This document shows positions 36,293-43,922 of a stretch of 64,000 nt of DNA, one piece after another. The first letter of the stretch is position 1; the number at the start of each line of letters is the position of its first letter. Both the position numbers and the translations under genes were made by a program. Below the pieces are notes generated by a model. It searched no databases and was not told the DNA's origin. It saw nothing but the letters and a program-made list of their open reading frames with translations. Origin of the DNA: Albimonas sp963977235. Lineage in GTDB: Bacteria; Pseudomonadota; Alphaproteobacteria; Rhodobacterales; Rhodobacteraceae. The DNA is taken from contig NZ_CAXBOD010000005.1 in assembly GCF_963977235.1 (NCBI RefSeq), positions 62,001-126,000 of the forward strand. The letters are read 5' to 3'.

Positions 36293-36354
36293 GGCGCCTC
36301 GAGGGCGCTCTCACGGTGTCGAACGATGCCCCGGTACGCCAACGCTTCGGCGCC

Positions 36355-36550
36355 TCAAGCTGCGGCGACCTCGCGCTGAGCTGCGAAGGCGTCTGCTCGG
36401 AGCTTCTTCATCGCTCGGCGGGCGACCAGGTGACGCTTGATGTTGAAATGGTTGTAGGCGGCGGCGTGAGGCGAGAGGAAGCGCTGAGCCAAACTCGGAG
36501 ATCTGAACCCGCGCCGCTGGCGCTCTTCCGACCGGGCACGAAGCAGGCGC
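36355..36550 (-). pseudogene. IS6-family transposase, C-terminal fragment
   Basis: Read leftwards, the stretch ending at the stop 36357-36355 translates to RGFRSPSLAQRFLSPHAAAYNHF, quoted in two parts as RGFRSPSLAQRF and LSPHAAAYNHF, followed by NIKRHLVARRAMKKLRADAF. This is the C-terminal signature of IS6-type transposases, whose genes end with a 'HAxxxNxFxxxRH' block. Upstream the frame is broken near 36555 (GAEILSTS where AESSHQP is expected) and no DDE core is present. It is a dead remnant beside the IS256 element. Confidence 0.7.
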
Positions 36551-36605
36551 GGCTGGTGGAGAGGATCTCGGCGCCGGGAGCGCGTGCGTCGAGGCGCTCT
36601 CGTAG

Positions 36606-36914
36606 ACGCTCGGCTGGCAGGTCCACACCACCCACGCGGCGCCGAACAGGCTGTGGAAGAAGGGGCTGGCGGTCGAGAGCTACAAGGGCGCCGACGGAAA
36701 GACCGTCGACCAGCTCAGGCGGGCGGAGGCCGAGGCCCGAGCGGACGATGAGGCGAGGCGGCGAGGCGGTGGCTCGGCCGCCTCGGGCCAGGCCGCGGAG
36801 CTGGAGCGGCTGGACGAGCGGGACGCCGCCGTCCTTCGTCGGAAATTGGAGGAGAGGACGCGCGCGCCGGCGCCCGCCTCGGTCAGCGTGGTCGTGTCCC
36901 TGGACGTGGTGTAG
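36606..36914 (+). other. Truncated open frame of unknown origin, cut by the IS256 insertion
   Basis: Between a stop at 36603 and one at 36912 there are 102 open codons with no plausible start. The peptide has QVHTTHAAPNRLWKKGLAVE, then SYKGADGKTVDQLRRAEAEA, then an Arg/Glu-rich low-complexity helix (LERLDERDAAVLRRKLEE). The reading frame ends within the IS256 left inverted repeat, so the original gene continued beyond the insertion point. I do not recognise it; it may be phage- or element-derived. Confidence 0.35.
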
Positions 36915-38252
36915 CTCGGGGCGGTCATCGAGGACCTCGGCAAGGTCGGGTTGCTAAGCCAACCTGAACCGCGGAACGACCCCGATGACCAAACCCATGA
37001 TGGACCTGCGCGCGTTGGTGGAGAAGAGCGCGGACGCGGACGTGCTGCGTGAGATGATCGGCTTCGCGACCGAGCGGCTGATGGAGCTCGAGGTCGGCGC
37101 GAAGACGGGCGCCGACTACGGCGAGAAGTCCGCCGACCGGCTGGCGCAGCGCAATAGCTACCGAGATCGAGACTGGCAGACCCGCGCCGGGAATGCGGAG
37201 CTGCGCATCCCGAAGCTCCGCGCCGGCTCCTGCTTCCATCATTCCTGGAGCCGTGCAGGGCCGTGGAGAAGGCGCTGACGGCCGTCATCCAGGAGGCCTC
37301 CGTGAGCGGCGTCTCCACGCGGGCCATGGACGACCTCGTGCAGGCCATGGGCGGGACCGGGATCTCGAAGAGCCAGGTCAGCCGGCTGTGCGAAGAGATC
37401 GACGAGCGCGTCGACGCCTTCCTGACCCGGCCGATCGAGGGCGAATGGCCCTGTCTCTGGATCGACGCGACCTGACTGAAGGTGCGCCAGGGCGGGCGCA
37501 TCGTCTCCGTCGCGGTCACGCTCGCGCTCGGCGTCGACATGGACGGCCGGCGCGAGGGTCTCGGCATGGACATCGGCGCGTCCGAGGCGGAGCCGGTCTG
37601 GACGGAGGTCCTGCGCGACCTCGTGCGCCGGGGCCTGAGCGGCGTGAAGCTGGTGATCAGCGACGCGCACGAGGGCATCACGGCCGCCACGGCCCGGGGG
37701 CTGTCCACGACCTGGCGGCGATGCGGGGTGCATTTCCAGAGGAACGCCCTCGCCCACGCCGGCAAGAGCAGCCGGCGCGTGGTCTCGGCTTTCATCGCCA
37801 CCGCCTTCGCCCAGCCCGACCATGCCGCCGCCAGCGTCCAGTGGAGGCGCGTCGCCTACCAGATGCGGCCCAAGCTGCCGAAGCTCGCCACGCTCATGGA
37901 CGCCGCGGGGGAGGACGTGCTGGCCTACATGACCTTCCCGGCGCAGCACCGCGCGAAGCTGCACTCGACGAACCCGATCGAGCGCCTGAACGGCGAGATC
38001 AAGCGGCGCACCGACGTCGTCGAGATCTTCCCCAACGAGGCCGCGATCCGCCGCCTCGTCGGTGCGATCCTCATGGAGCAGACCGAGCAATGGGCCGTGC
38101 AGCGATCCCGCTACATGACGCTGGAAATCCTCGCCCCCGTCGGCGATGACCCCCTCGTCACACTCCCTGCCGCGCAGGGTGACTGACCAGCTCGGCGCTG
38201 CCGAGGCCGTCAGGCCGGACGCCAGCTACACCACGTACAGGGACATGACCTC
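36888..38252 (+). mobile_element. Inactive IS256-family insertion sequence with both terminal inverted repeats
   Basis: Left end 36891-36916 reads GTCGTGTCCCTGGACGTG then GTGTAGCT; the reverse complement of 38224-38249 reads GTCATGTCCCTGTACGTG then GTGTAGCT, a 24/26 match; three more outer bases (G-W-G) also fit, giving 36888-38252, 1365 bp, normal for IS256. The short sequence TCAGCG lies next to each end (36883-36888 and 38251-38256), a possible eroded target repeat. The transposase inside is broken twice. Confidence 0.75.
36985..38186 (+). pseudogene. IS256-family transposase, disrupted by a frameshift and a stop
   Basis: Three segments in order rebuild one Mutator-type transposase of about 400 residues. 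The N-terminal part starts at ATG 36985 and reads EKSADRLAQRNSYRDRDWQT. One base is missing near 37230, after which the frame of 37263 continues AVIQEASVSGVSTRAMDDLV and WPCLWIDAT. A TGA at 37473-37475 replaces the expected Tyr of the WIDATYLKVR motif. The last segment (37482-38186) carries VISDAHEGI, CGVHFQRNAL and KLHSTNPIERLN. The catalytic Asp/Asp/Glu regions are largely recognisable, but no functional product is possible without two corrections. Confidence 0.85.
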
Positions 38253-38351
38253 AGCGGCCGGCTGCTGGGGCTGGCGCTGGCGCATGCAGTCCAGACGGCT
38301 TTGACACGCAAACTGGATGGCGGCCCGAATCGCGATTCTTTAGGCTCGGGC

Positions 38352-38570
38352 ATGCGCCGCATCTCCTACGCCCGACATCGCCCTCCGCCGGCCATCATCC
38401 AGCACGCGGTTTGGCTTTACCTCCGTTTCGCCGTGAGCTGCCGCGATGTCGAGGACCTGCTTGCCGAGCGGAGCATCGACGTCTCCTAAGAGGCGGTGCG
38501 TCGCTGGAAGCTCCAGTTCGGCGCCGCCTATGCGCAGCGGAGCGGGGAGCGGCGCCCGCGGTCGGCGTCT
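38352..38570 (+). pseudogene. IS6-family transposase, N-terminal fragment
   Basis: ATG 38352 begins RRISYARHRPPPAIIQHAVW, then LYLRFAVSCRDVEDLLAERSIDVS, followed by a TAA at 38487-38489 where Tyr is expected, and then EAVRRWKLQFGAAYAQR. This is the N-terminal HTH region of IS6-type transposases (RHRFPPEIIAHAVWLY-like). The frame degenerates into Arg-rich sequence by 38570. Its strand is opposite to the C-terminal fragment at 36355, so the two are not the simple halves of one interrupted copy. An imperfect IS6-like end, GGCTTTGACACGCAAACT, is visible at 38298-38315. Confidence 0.65.
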
Positions 38571-38575
38571 GTCGG

Positions 38576-39397
38576 TCAGTCGGCAGGGCCGAGGCGGAGA
38601 GCCCCCAGCGCGGCGGCCTCCTGAACGTCCTCCGCCAGGGCTTGCAAAGGCGCCTCGCGGAAGCTGCGTCCGAACATGGCGAGCGACATTGCGCCGATCA
38701 GTCCGCCCTGCGGGTCCAGCATGGGGGCCGCGACCACGCCGACGCCCGCCACCCATTGCGCTTCGCCATGAACCCAGCCCTGCGCCCGGTCCTCGGCGCA
38801 GCGCCGCTCGAACGAGATGAGGGCCTCCTTGTCGGAGAACCCAGCCTCCGCGATCCGCAGTCGGCGCTCCGCAGGGTCTGCGACGTCGCCCCAGGCGGCG
38901 AAGATCCGCCCCACCACGCCGCCGAACAGCGGCAGCTCGTAGCCGACCGGCATCCGCAGGCGGATCGCCGCGGTGCTTTCGATGATGCAGGTCGAGATTG
39001 CGCGCGTCGGGCCGAAACCGCGCATGACCCCCAGGTTGGCATTCCAGCGGTCCGCGATCGCGATAAGCGCGGGCCGCGCCGGGCCGAGCCGCTCGGGGTC
39101 GCCCAAAGCCTGCGTGGCGAGCTTCGTGAAGCGGGCGCCGATCTCCCAGGTCCGACCTGACGCGCTCGGCTGGACAAGCCCGATGCGCGCCAGCGTCGAA
39201 ACGACATCGTGGCACGAACTCGGGGTCATCCCCGTTTCCCGCGCGATATCCGAGATCTGGCGTGGCAGGCGCGATCCACCCAGCAGCCGAAGCACCGCGG
39301 CCGCCTTTCGCAGCGACGCCACCCCGCCCTCGCGTCTGTCTCTCGGCGGCTCCGCCGCGGAAGCCGCATCCATCGCGTCCGTGCTCGTGTTCCTCAT
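38576..39397 (-). CDS. IclR-family regulator (tandem copy 2)
   Basis: A leftward 273-residue protein, ATG at 39397. The N-terminal winged helix has LRKAAAVLRLLGGSRLPRQI and ETGMTPSSCHDVVSTLARIG; the C-terminal GAF-like ligand domain has TCIIESTAAIRLRMPVGYEL and FGGVVGRIFAAWGD, then VAGVGVVAAPMLDPQGGLIG. It starts 8 nt after the stop of the IclR gene at 39406, so both are translated from one leftward message. The pair is divergent from the TPP enzyme. Its stop lies only 6 bp from the IS6 fragment, so its downstream neighbour has been lost or replaced by mobile DNA. Confidence 0.8.
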   Translation of the reverse strand: MRNTSTDAMDAASAAEPPRDRREGGVASLRKAAAVLRLLGGSRLPRQISDIARETGMTPSSCHDVVSTLARIGLVQPSASGRTWEIGARFTKLATQALGDPERLGPARPALIAIADRWNANLGVMRGFGPTRAISTCIIESTAAIRLRMPVGYELPLFGGVVGRIFAAWGDVADPAERRLRIAEAGFSDKEALISFERRCAEDRAQGWVHGEAQWVAGVGVVAAPMLDPQGGLIGAMSLAMFGRSFREAPLQALAEDVQEAAALGALRLGPAD

Positions 39398-39405
39398 GCC
39401 GTCTC

Positions 39406-40272
39406 TCAGAACCCGCCCCCGATCCGGAGATCGCCCAGCAATGCGCCGATCTTCAGAAGTTCGACCGCGATGGCGCTGCGTCTTTCGGCATCGTGCTGGC
39501 CATGGAAGGCGGTGGCGCTCAGCACGGCGTCGACCCGTCCATCCAGCGCCCGAACGCCCACCGAGACGGTCGAGATCCCGGCTGACAGACGGCCGTTGTC
39601 TTCTGCCCATCCGCGCTCGCGCACAAGGTCCACTTCCGCGAGCCATGCGTCGAAGGCGATCGGCGTTTCCCACCGGACGCGGGCGAAGTGGCGCGAGATC
39701 TCGTGAGGCTTCAAGCCGCCGAACGCAGCCATCGCTCGGCCCATGGCGCCGGCCAGAAGCGGCAGCCGCGCGCCGACGTCGACGTGCAGTTGCGAAGGCG
39801 AACTGTTCTCCCAACGGTCGACCACCACCATGTGGCGCGCGGCACGGCGCCAGATCACGAGCGTCGCGGCGTGCCGTCGCGCCAGTTCGTCGAGGATCGG
39901 ATCGACCGCCCGCAACGCGCCCCCGGGCGTCAGGTATTTCCGGCCGATCGCAGCCAGTCCGTAGTCGAGCGCATAGGTCTTCGTCGCCGCGTCGAAGGAA
40001 AGGATACGCTCTTCGACCAGGGTCTTGAGGATCGAAAAGCAGGAGCTCGGCGGAAGCTCCAGACGCCGCGCGATCTCGGTCATCCGCGCGCGCGGGCGGG
40101 TTTCGCAGAAATGCTCGATCACCAGCGCGGCGGTCACGATGGCCGGAATCGTCCGCCCTTCGATCGCAAGCTCCGCCAGCGGCGTCGTGGCCCGGGCGAT
40201 CCGCTGGACAGGATCGGGTTCGACTAAGACGTCCAAGGGCGCGGATCCGCTTTGGGGTCGGGGAAGCGCCAT
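39406..40272 (-). CDS. IclR-family regulator (tandem copy 1)
   Basis: ATG at 40272 (product begins ALPRPQSG) is preceded by GGCAGG; a TTG at 40299 is a weaker alternative. 288 residues. An N-terminal 40-residue extension precedes the winged helix AALVIEHFCETRPRARMTEI and LELPPSSCFSILKTLVEERI. The effector domain contains LLAGAMGRAMAAFGGLKPHE, FARVRWETPIAFDAWLAEVD and ISTVSVGVRALDGRVDAVLS. It probably controls the divergent TPP enzyme at 40393, perhaps as a partner of the second IclR. It differs strongly in sequence from that copy, so this is not a recent tandem duplication. Confidence 0.8.
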   Translation of the reverse strand: MALPRPQSGSAPLDVLVEPDPVQRIARATTPLAELAIEGRTIPAIVTAALVIEHFCETRPRARMTEIARRLELPPSSCFSILKTLVEERILSFDAATKTYALDYGLAAIGRKYLTPGGALRAVDPILDELARRHAATLVIWRRAARHMVVVDRWENSSPSQLHVDVGARLPLLAGAMGRAMAAFGGLKPHEISRHFARVRWETPIAFDAWLAEVDLVRERGWAEDNGRLSAGISTVSVGVRALDGRVDAVLSATAFHGQHDAERRSAIAVELLKIGALLGDLRIGGGF

Positions 40273-40312
40273 CTGGACCTGCCTTGCCGCGGCTGTCAAT
40301 CGCGATGCAGGC

Positions 40313-40329
40313 TCATTGATTCATAATGA
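40313..40329. promoter_or_regulatory. Candidate IclR operator in the divergent IclR/TPP-enzyme gap
   Basis: TCATT (40313-40317), 7-nt spacer GATTCAT, AATGA (40325-40329) form a 17-bp inverted repeat in the 120-bp gap. The gap is AT-rich up to 40360 and must hold both divergent promoters; TATAGG at 40345-40350 is a possible rightward -10. Regulator assignment is by position only. Confidence 0.4.
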
Positions 40330-40392
40330 CGGAGTGATTACGGATATAGGAAATTTTAGCGGCATCGACGCTCTCGAGGAAAGGAACGGCAG

Positions 40393-42018
40393 ATGAAAGT
40401 CCACGAGGCGATCGCCAAGGCGCTGGCCGTGCGCGGCGCGCCGCTGTTCGGCTTGATCGGGGATGCGAACCTTTTCATGGTGGACGCGTATGTCCGCCGC
40501 TTCGACGGGCGCTACGTGTCGGCCGCCTCCGAGGCCGCGGCGACGCTGATGGCCTTGGGCTGGGCCCAGGTCGCGGGCGGGGTCGGCATGGCGACCGTGA
40601 CCCACGGCCCGGCCCTGACCAATGCGCTGACGGCTCTCGCCGAGGGCGTGAAGGCGCGGGTCCCGATGGTGCTGCTGGCCGGCGACACGCCGGTCGCGGC
40701 GCGCGATCACCTGCAGGGCATCGACCAGCGTGCGCTGGCGCTGGCGACCGGCGCAGGCTTCGTGCAGCTGCGAACCCCCGGAACCGTCGAGGCCGATCTG
40801 GCGGAGGCGTTCCGCGTGGCGCGCCGCGACTGGCGCCCGGTCGTGCTCAACATGCCGGCGGAGTTCATGTGGCAGGATGCGGGTCCGCAGGCCCCGGCGT
40901 CGGACTATCTCGCTCCCGCAGCCTTCGTTCCCGCCGAGGGGGACGAGCTGGACAAGGCCGTCGGCATCCTCGCCGCCGCTCGCGCGCCGATCCTGCTGGC
41001 CGGCCGCGGCGCGACCGGGGCCGCGCATCGCCAGGCCATGCTCGCGCTTGCGGAACGAATCGGCGCGCCGCTTGCAACCACCCTCCGCGGGCGAAACCTG
41101 TTCCGTGGCGAGCCCTTCGACCTCGGCATCTTCGGAACGCTGTCCACACCGCCTGCCATGGATGCGATCGGGCGGGCCGACTGCGTGATCGCGTTCGGCG
41201 CCAGCCTCAATCAGTTCACGACGGGGCAGGGGGCGCTTCTGAGAGGCAAGCGGCTGGTGCAAGTCGACGCGCACGGGCCCGAGATCGGCGCCCGCCGCGC
41301 GCCGGAAGCGGCTCTGCTCGGCGATCCCGCCGAGGTCGCGCGCCTTCTCATCCATTGGCTGGACGCGGCTGAGATCCCCGCCTCGGGGTTCCGCAGCGAC
41401 GAACTGGGCGCGTCGCTTTCGGCATGGCGTCCGGAACCTCTGGGCGGGCCGCCCCCGCGCGCGGGCGCAGTGGACCTTCGTGCGGCGCTGCGCGCGCTGG
41501 ATGCAGCCTTGCCTGAGGACCGGGTCGTGGTCACCGATGCCGGCCGATTCGTGGGCGAGGCCTGGCGCTGGTTCGACGTCCGCCATCCGCGCGATTTCGT
41601 ATACGCCTGCGGTTTCGGCGCCATCGGCCTGGGCCTGCCGGAGGCGATCGGGGCGGCGGTCGCGGCCGAAGGGCGGACCACGGTCCTGGTCATCGGCGAC
41701 GGCGGCTTCATGCTGGGCGGCCTGGGAGAGTTCGCCTCGGCGGTGCGTCATGGCTGCGATCTTGTGACGATCCTGTGCAACGACGGCGGCTATGGCGCCG
41801 AGCACGTGCAGTTCCGTGACCGGGACATGGACCCGGGCGCGTCGCTCTTCGACTGGCCCGACTTCGCCCCCGTCGCCGCCGCGCTCGGCGGCGAGGGCGT
41901 CACCGTGCGAGGCCCGGAAGATCTCGCGATGGCGTCGGAGGCGATTCGCCGCCGACGCGGTCCACTGCTGATCGACCTGAAGATCGATCCCGAGCGGGTT
42001 CCGCCCGTGCCGCACTGA
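40393..42018 (+). CDS. Thiamine-diphosphate-dependent enzyme (acetolactate synthase-like fold)
   Basis: A 541-residue ThDP enzyme; ATG 40393 follows AGGAAAGGAACGGCAG. The Pyr domain has SAASEAAATLMALGWA with the ThDP-activating Glu47, and VTHGPALTNALTALAEG. The PP domain has the metal motif GDGGFMLGGLGEF starting at Gly435 and ending with LCNDGGYGAEH. The Gly-Asp-Gly and Asn-Asp spacing of about 27 residues is normal. Fold members include acetolactate synthase, benzoylformate decarboxylase, oxalyl-CoA decarboxylase and benzaldehyde lyase; the active-site residues that separate them cannot be settled by eye. It stands alone between IclR genes and a long gap. A 2-keto acid decarboxylase or carboligase role is likely. 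Confidence 0.82.
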   Translation: MKVHEAIAKALAVRGAPLFGLIGDANLFMVDAYVRRFDGRYVSAASEAAATLMALGWAQVAGGVGMATVTHGPALTNALTALAEGVKARVPMVLLAGDTPVAARDHLQGIDQRALALATGAGFVQLRTPGTVEADLAEAFRVARRDWRPVVLNMPAEFMWQDAGPQAPASDYLAPAAFVPAEGDELDKAVGILAAARAPILLAGRGATGAAHRQAMLALAERIGAPLATTLRGRNLFRGEPFDLGIFGTLSTPPAMDAIGRADCVIAFGASLNQFTTGQGALLRGKRLVQVDAHGPEIGARRAPEAALLGDPAEVARLLIHWLDAAEIPASGFRSDELGASLSAWRPEPLGGPPPRAGAVDLRAALRALDAALPEDRVVVTDAGRFVGEAWRWFDVRHPRDFVYACGFGAIGLGLPEAIGAAVAAEGRTTVLVIGDGGFMLGGLGEFASAVRHGCDLVTILCNDGGYGAEHVQFRDRDMDPGASLFDWPDFAPVAAALGGEGVTVRGPEDLAMASEAIRRRRGPLLIDLKIDPERVPPVPH

Positions 42019-42745
42019 CCGCGGTCCGACCCGCCGTGCAACGCCCACAGCCGCTCGCATCGACGCGTACATGGTCGGCCGCCTCCACGAACTCGGCGGT
42101 CGGGACGCAACGGATGTCTGACCCCGCGATGCGGCTCCAGCCCGCGCCGAGATCGCCCTGTCCCGGCCTCCGTCGCGGCAACGTCCTCGCCAGCCGCAAG
42201 GCTGGCGTCTGGGTCGCGGCGACGCCCCAGAGGAGGGCCCGCGCGACGAGTCCCGCTCGTTTCACGGCGTGAGGCCCGGGACCCTTTCGCAGACCGGCGT
42301 CTCGGCGGCGTTGGAGGTCTGCTCCTGGCCTTGGTCGCTCCGCGCCTCCTCCGCGGCCCGGCGTTCCGCATGGTTCTGGGTCGGCCCTGCGATCGTTGCG
42401 ACTGACGCGTGAACAAGGACCGCATCGCTGGTGAAAATTGCTCCCCAGCCGTGAGCGGCCAGTACGAGTTTTTCCTAAATCCGGAAATTCGACGGGATAC
42501 CGAATTTTTCTCTGGCGTCGGGGCGGAAGCCTTCATAGGGTGCGGGTCAAGCAAACAGGCGCACAAAGGTTCAATCCACGCGCCGAGGGAGGAGGCTGAG
42601 GACGCCGCGCGGGTCGTGATGACCGGCCTGACGGCGACTGGATGCTCCTGCAATTCGAGACGCGGCGCGCATGACGCCCGCACAAGCCTTGGCCTGGCCG
42701 GTCGCTGCACGCGCCGCGGTCATGCGTACGCAGGGAGACGACGAA
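42019..42745. other. 727-bp gap without a convincing gene
   Basis: The first 390 bp are GC-rich with a short stem GCCAGCC-GCAA-GGCTGGC (42189-42206) but no T run. A leftward open frame at 41900-42265 overlaps the TPP gene and has no family features. From about 42410 to 42560 the sequence becomes AT-rich and contains the inverted repeat listed at 42485. The rightward promoter of the DctP gene should be here, giving a leader of some 150-250 nt. Confidence 0.5.
42485..42507. promoter_or_regulatory. Candidate operator, AAATTCG-N9-CGAATTT inverted repeat
   Basis: Perfect 7-bp arms AAATTCG (42485-42491) and CGAATTT (42501-42507) with a 9-nt spacer lie in the AT-rich part of the gap upstream of DctP system 3. 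It is the strongest dyad in the gap and differs from both the FadR-type 15-mer and the TTTGAA-N6-TTCAAA element. Confidence 0.45.
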
Positions 42746-43876
42746 GTGACCAAGCTATTCGCAAAATCGGCTGCGGCGGCCTGCCTGGCGCTGACCGCGG
42801 CGCCGGCGCTGGCGGGAGAGGTCGTGTATTCGTCCTTCCTGCCGTCCACCCATCCCGACGTCGAGGTGGTGATGGGCGGGTTCGCCCGCGATCTCTCGGA
42901 ACGCAGCGGGGGCGCCCAGAGCATCTCGATCACCGCGGGCGGGGCGCTGGCCTCCGCCGCCTCGACCCTGGACGCGATCGTGAAGGGCTCGGTCGACGCG
43001 GGCGGGATCGTCTACAACTACTCGCCCTCGCTCGCTCCGGCCGTGGCCCTGGTCGGGGACATGCCCGGCAAGATCCAGCAGGTGGCCGCCGCGGCCGCCG
43101 CCGAAACGCTGCTGGTCGACTGCGCCGAATGCCGCGAGGAGATGGAGCGCGTCGGTTTCCAGGTGGTGCTGAACCAGTCGACCGAGCCGTTCAGCCTGAT
43201 CTGCCACGGCCGCAGCGTCGCGAGCCTGGACGATTTCCGCGGTCTGAAGGTCCGCGCCACCGGCGCGCTCGCCCGCATGGTCCAGAACCTGGGCGGCACG
43301 CCGGTCAACATCACCTTCGCCGAGGTCTACGAGGGTCTGCAGCGAGGCCAGGTCGACTGCACCGCCTCCGGGGCCGCGAGCCTTCGCGGCATGCAGTTCT
43401 GGGACGTGACCGACACCGTGACGACCGATTTTCCGATGGGCACCGTGCACGGATATGGCCTCCTGACGATCAACGGCGAGCTGTGGGCGGACCTTTCGGC
43501 CGAGGACAAGCGCCTCTGGCTGGACCTGGGCGCAGAGTACCTCGCGCGCGGCGCCCGTCAGACGCTGTCGGATTCGTCCGAGGCGATGCGGATCGCGCTC
43601 GCCGACAAGGGGATGGAGGCAGTCCCGGCGGACGCAGAACTGCGTGCGGCGCTCGACGCCGCCTTCAGCGCGCAGGTTCAGGCGGCGATGGCCTCCGCCG
43701 CCGAGCGCGGCGTGAAGGACCCGCAGGCGATCGCCGACGCCTGGTTCGCCAATGTCGAGAAGTGGACCGCGATCTACGAGGAGATCGGCGGCGACGGCGA
43801 GTGGACCGACGCCCAGTGGGCCGAATACGCCGCCCGCGCCAAGGCCGAGATCTACGACAAGGTCCCGCTCGACTGA
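42746..43876 (+). CDS. TRAP transporter solute-binding protein, DctP type with four cysteines (system 3)
   Basis: GTG at 42746 with GGGAG 8 nt upstream gives 376 residues beginning TKLFAKSAAAACLALTAAPA, a clean signal sequence cleaved near ALA-GEV (residue 24); the longer upstream frame lacks one. The four-cysteine pattern is DCAECREEM, LICHGRS and VDCTASG. The ligand loop is GLKVRATGALARMVQNLGGT, followed by YEGLQRGQVDCT. It closely resembles the DctP at 60234 (same CxECREEM / CxQCREEM block and length). Its permease genes are not adjacent but 5 kb downstream at 48807-50757, after the catabolic genes. Confidence 0.88.
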   Translation: MTKLFAKSAAAACLALTAAPALAGEVVYSSFLPSTHPDVEVVMGGFARDLSERSGGAQSISITAGGALASAASTLDAIVKGSVDAGGIVYNYSPSLAPAVALVGDMPGKIQQVAAAAAAETLLVDCAECREEMERVGFQVVLNQSTEPFSLICHGRSVASLDDFRGLKVRATGALARMVQNLGGTPVNITFAEVYEGLQRGQVDCTASGAASLRGMQFWDVTDTVTTDFPMGTVHGYGLLTINGELWADLSAEDKRLWLDLGAEYLARGARQTLSDSSEAMRIALADKGMEAVPADAELRAALDAAFSAQVQAAMASAAERGVKDPQAIADAWFANVEKWTAIYEEIGGDGEWTDAQWAEYAARAKAEIYDKVPLD

Positions 43877-43922
43877 GCCCGCCCGCGCCCGCCCCGTTCA
43901 CGACCCAAGGAGCCGCCTTCCC

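Noticed and set aside
36355..38570. Reading the two IS6 fragments as halves of one element split by the IS256 insertion
   Set aside because: The C-terminal fragment is on the minus strand and the N-terminal on the plus strand, so a single insertion cannot explain them; at least an inversion or two separate copies is needed.
41900..42265. Leftward 121-codon open frame beginning MKRAGLVARALLWGVAATQT
   Set aside because: The start looks signal-like, but a third of it overlaps the ThDP enzyme antisense, there is no ribosome site, and no family feature was recognised.
42671..43876. Upstream start for DctP system 3 at 42671
   Set aside because: It would place 25 residues before the signal sequence and has no ribosome site; GTG 42746 has GGGAG at 8 nt.
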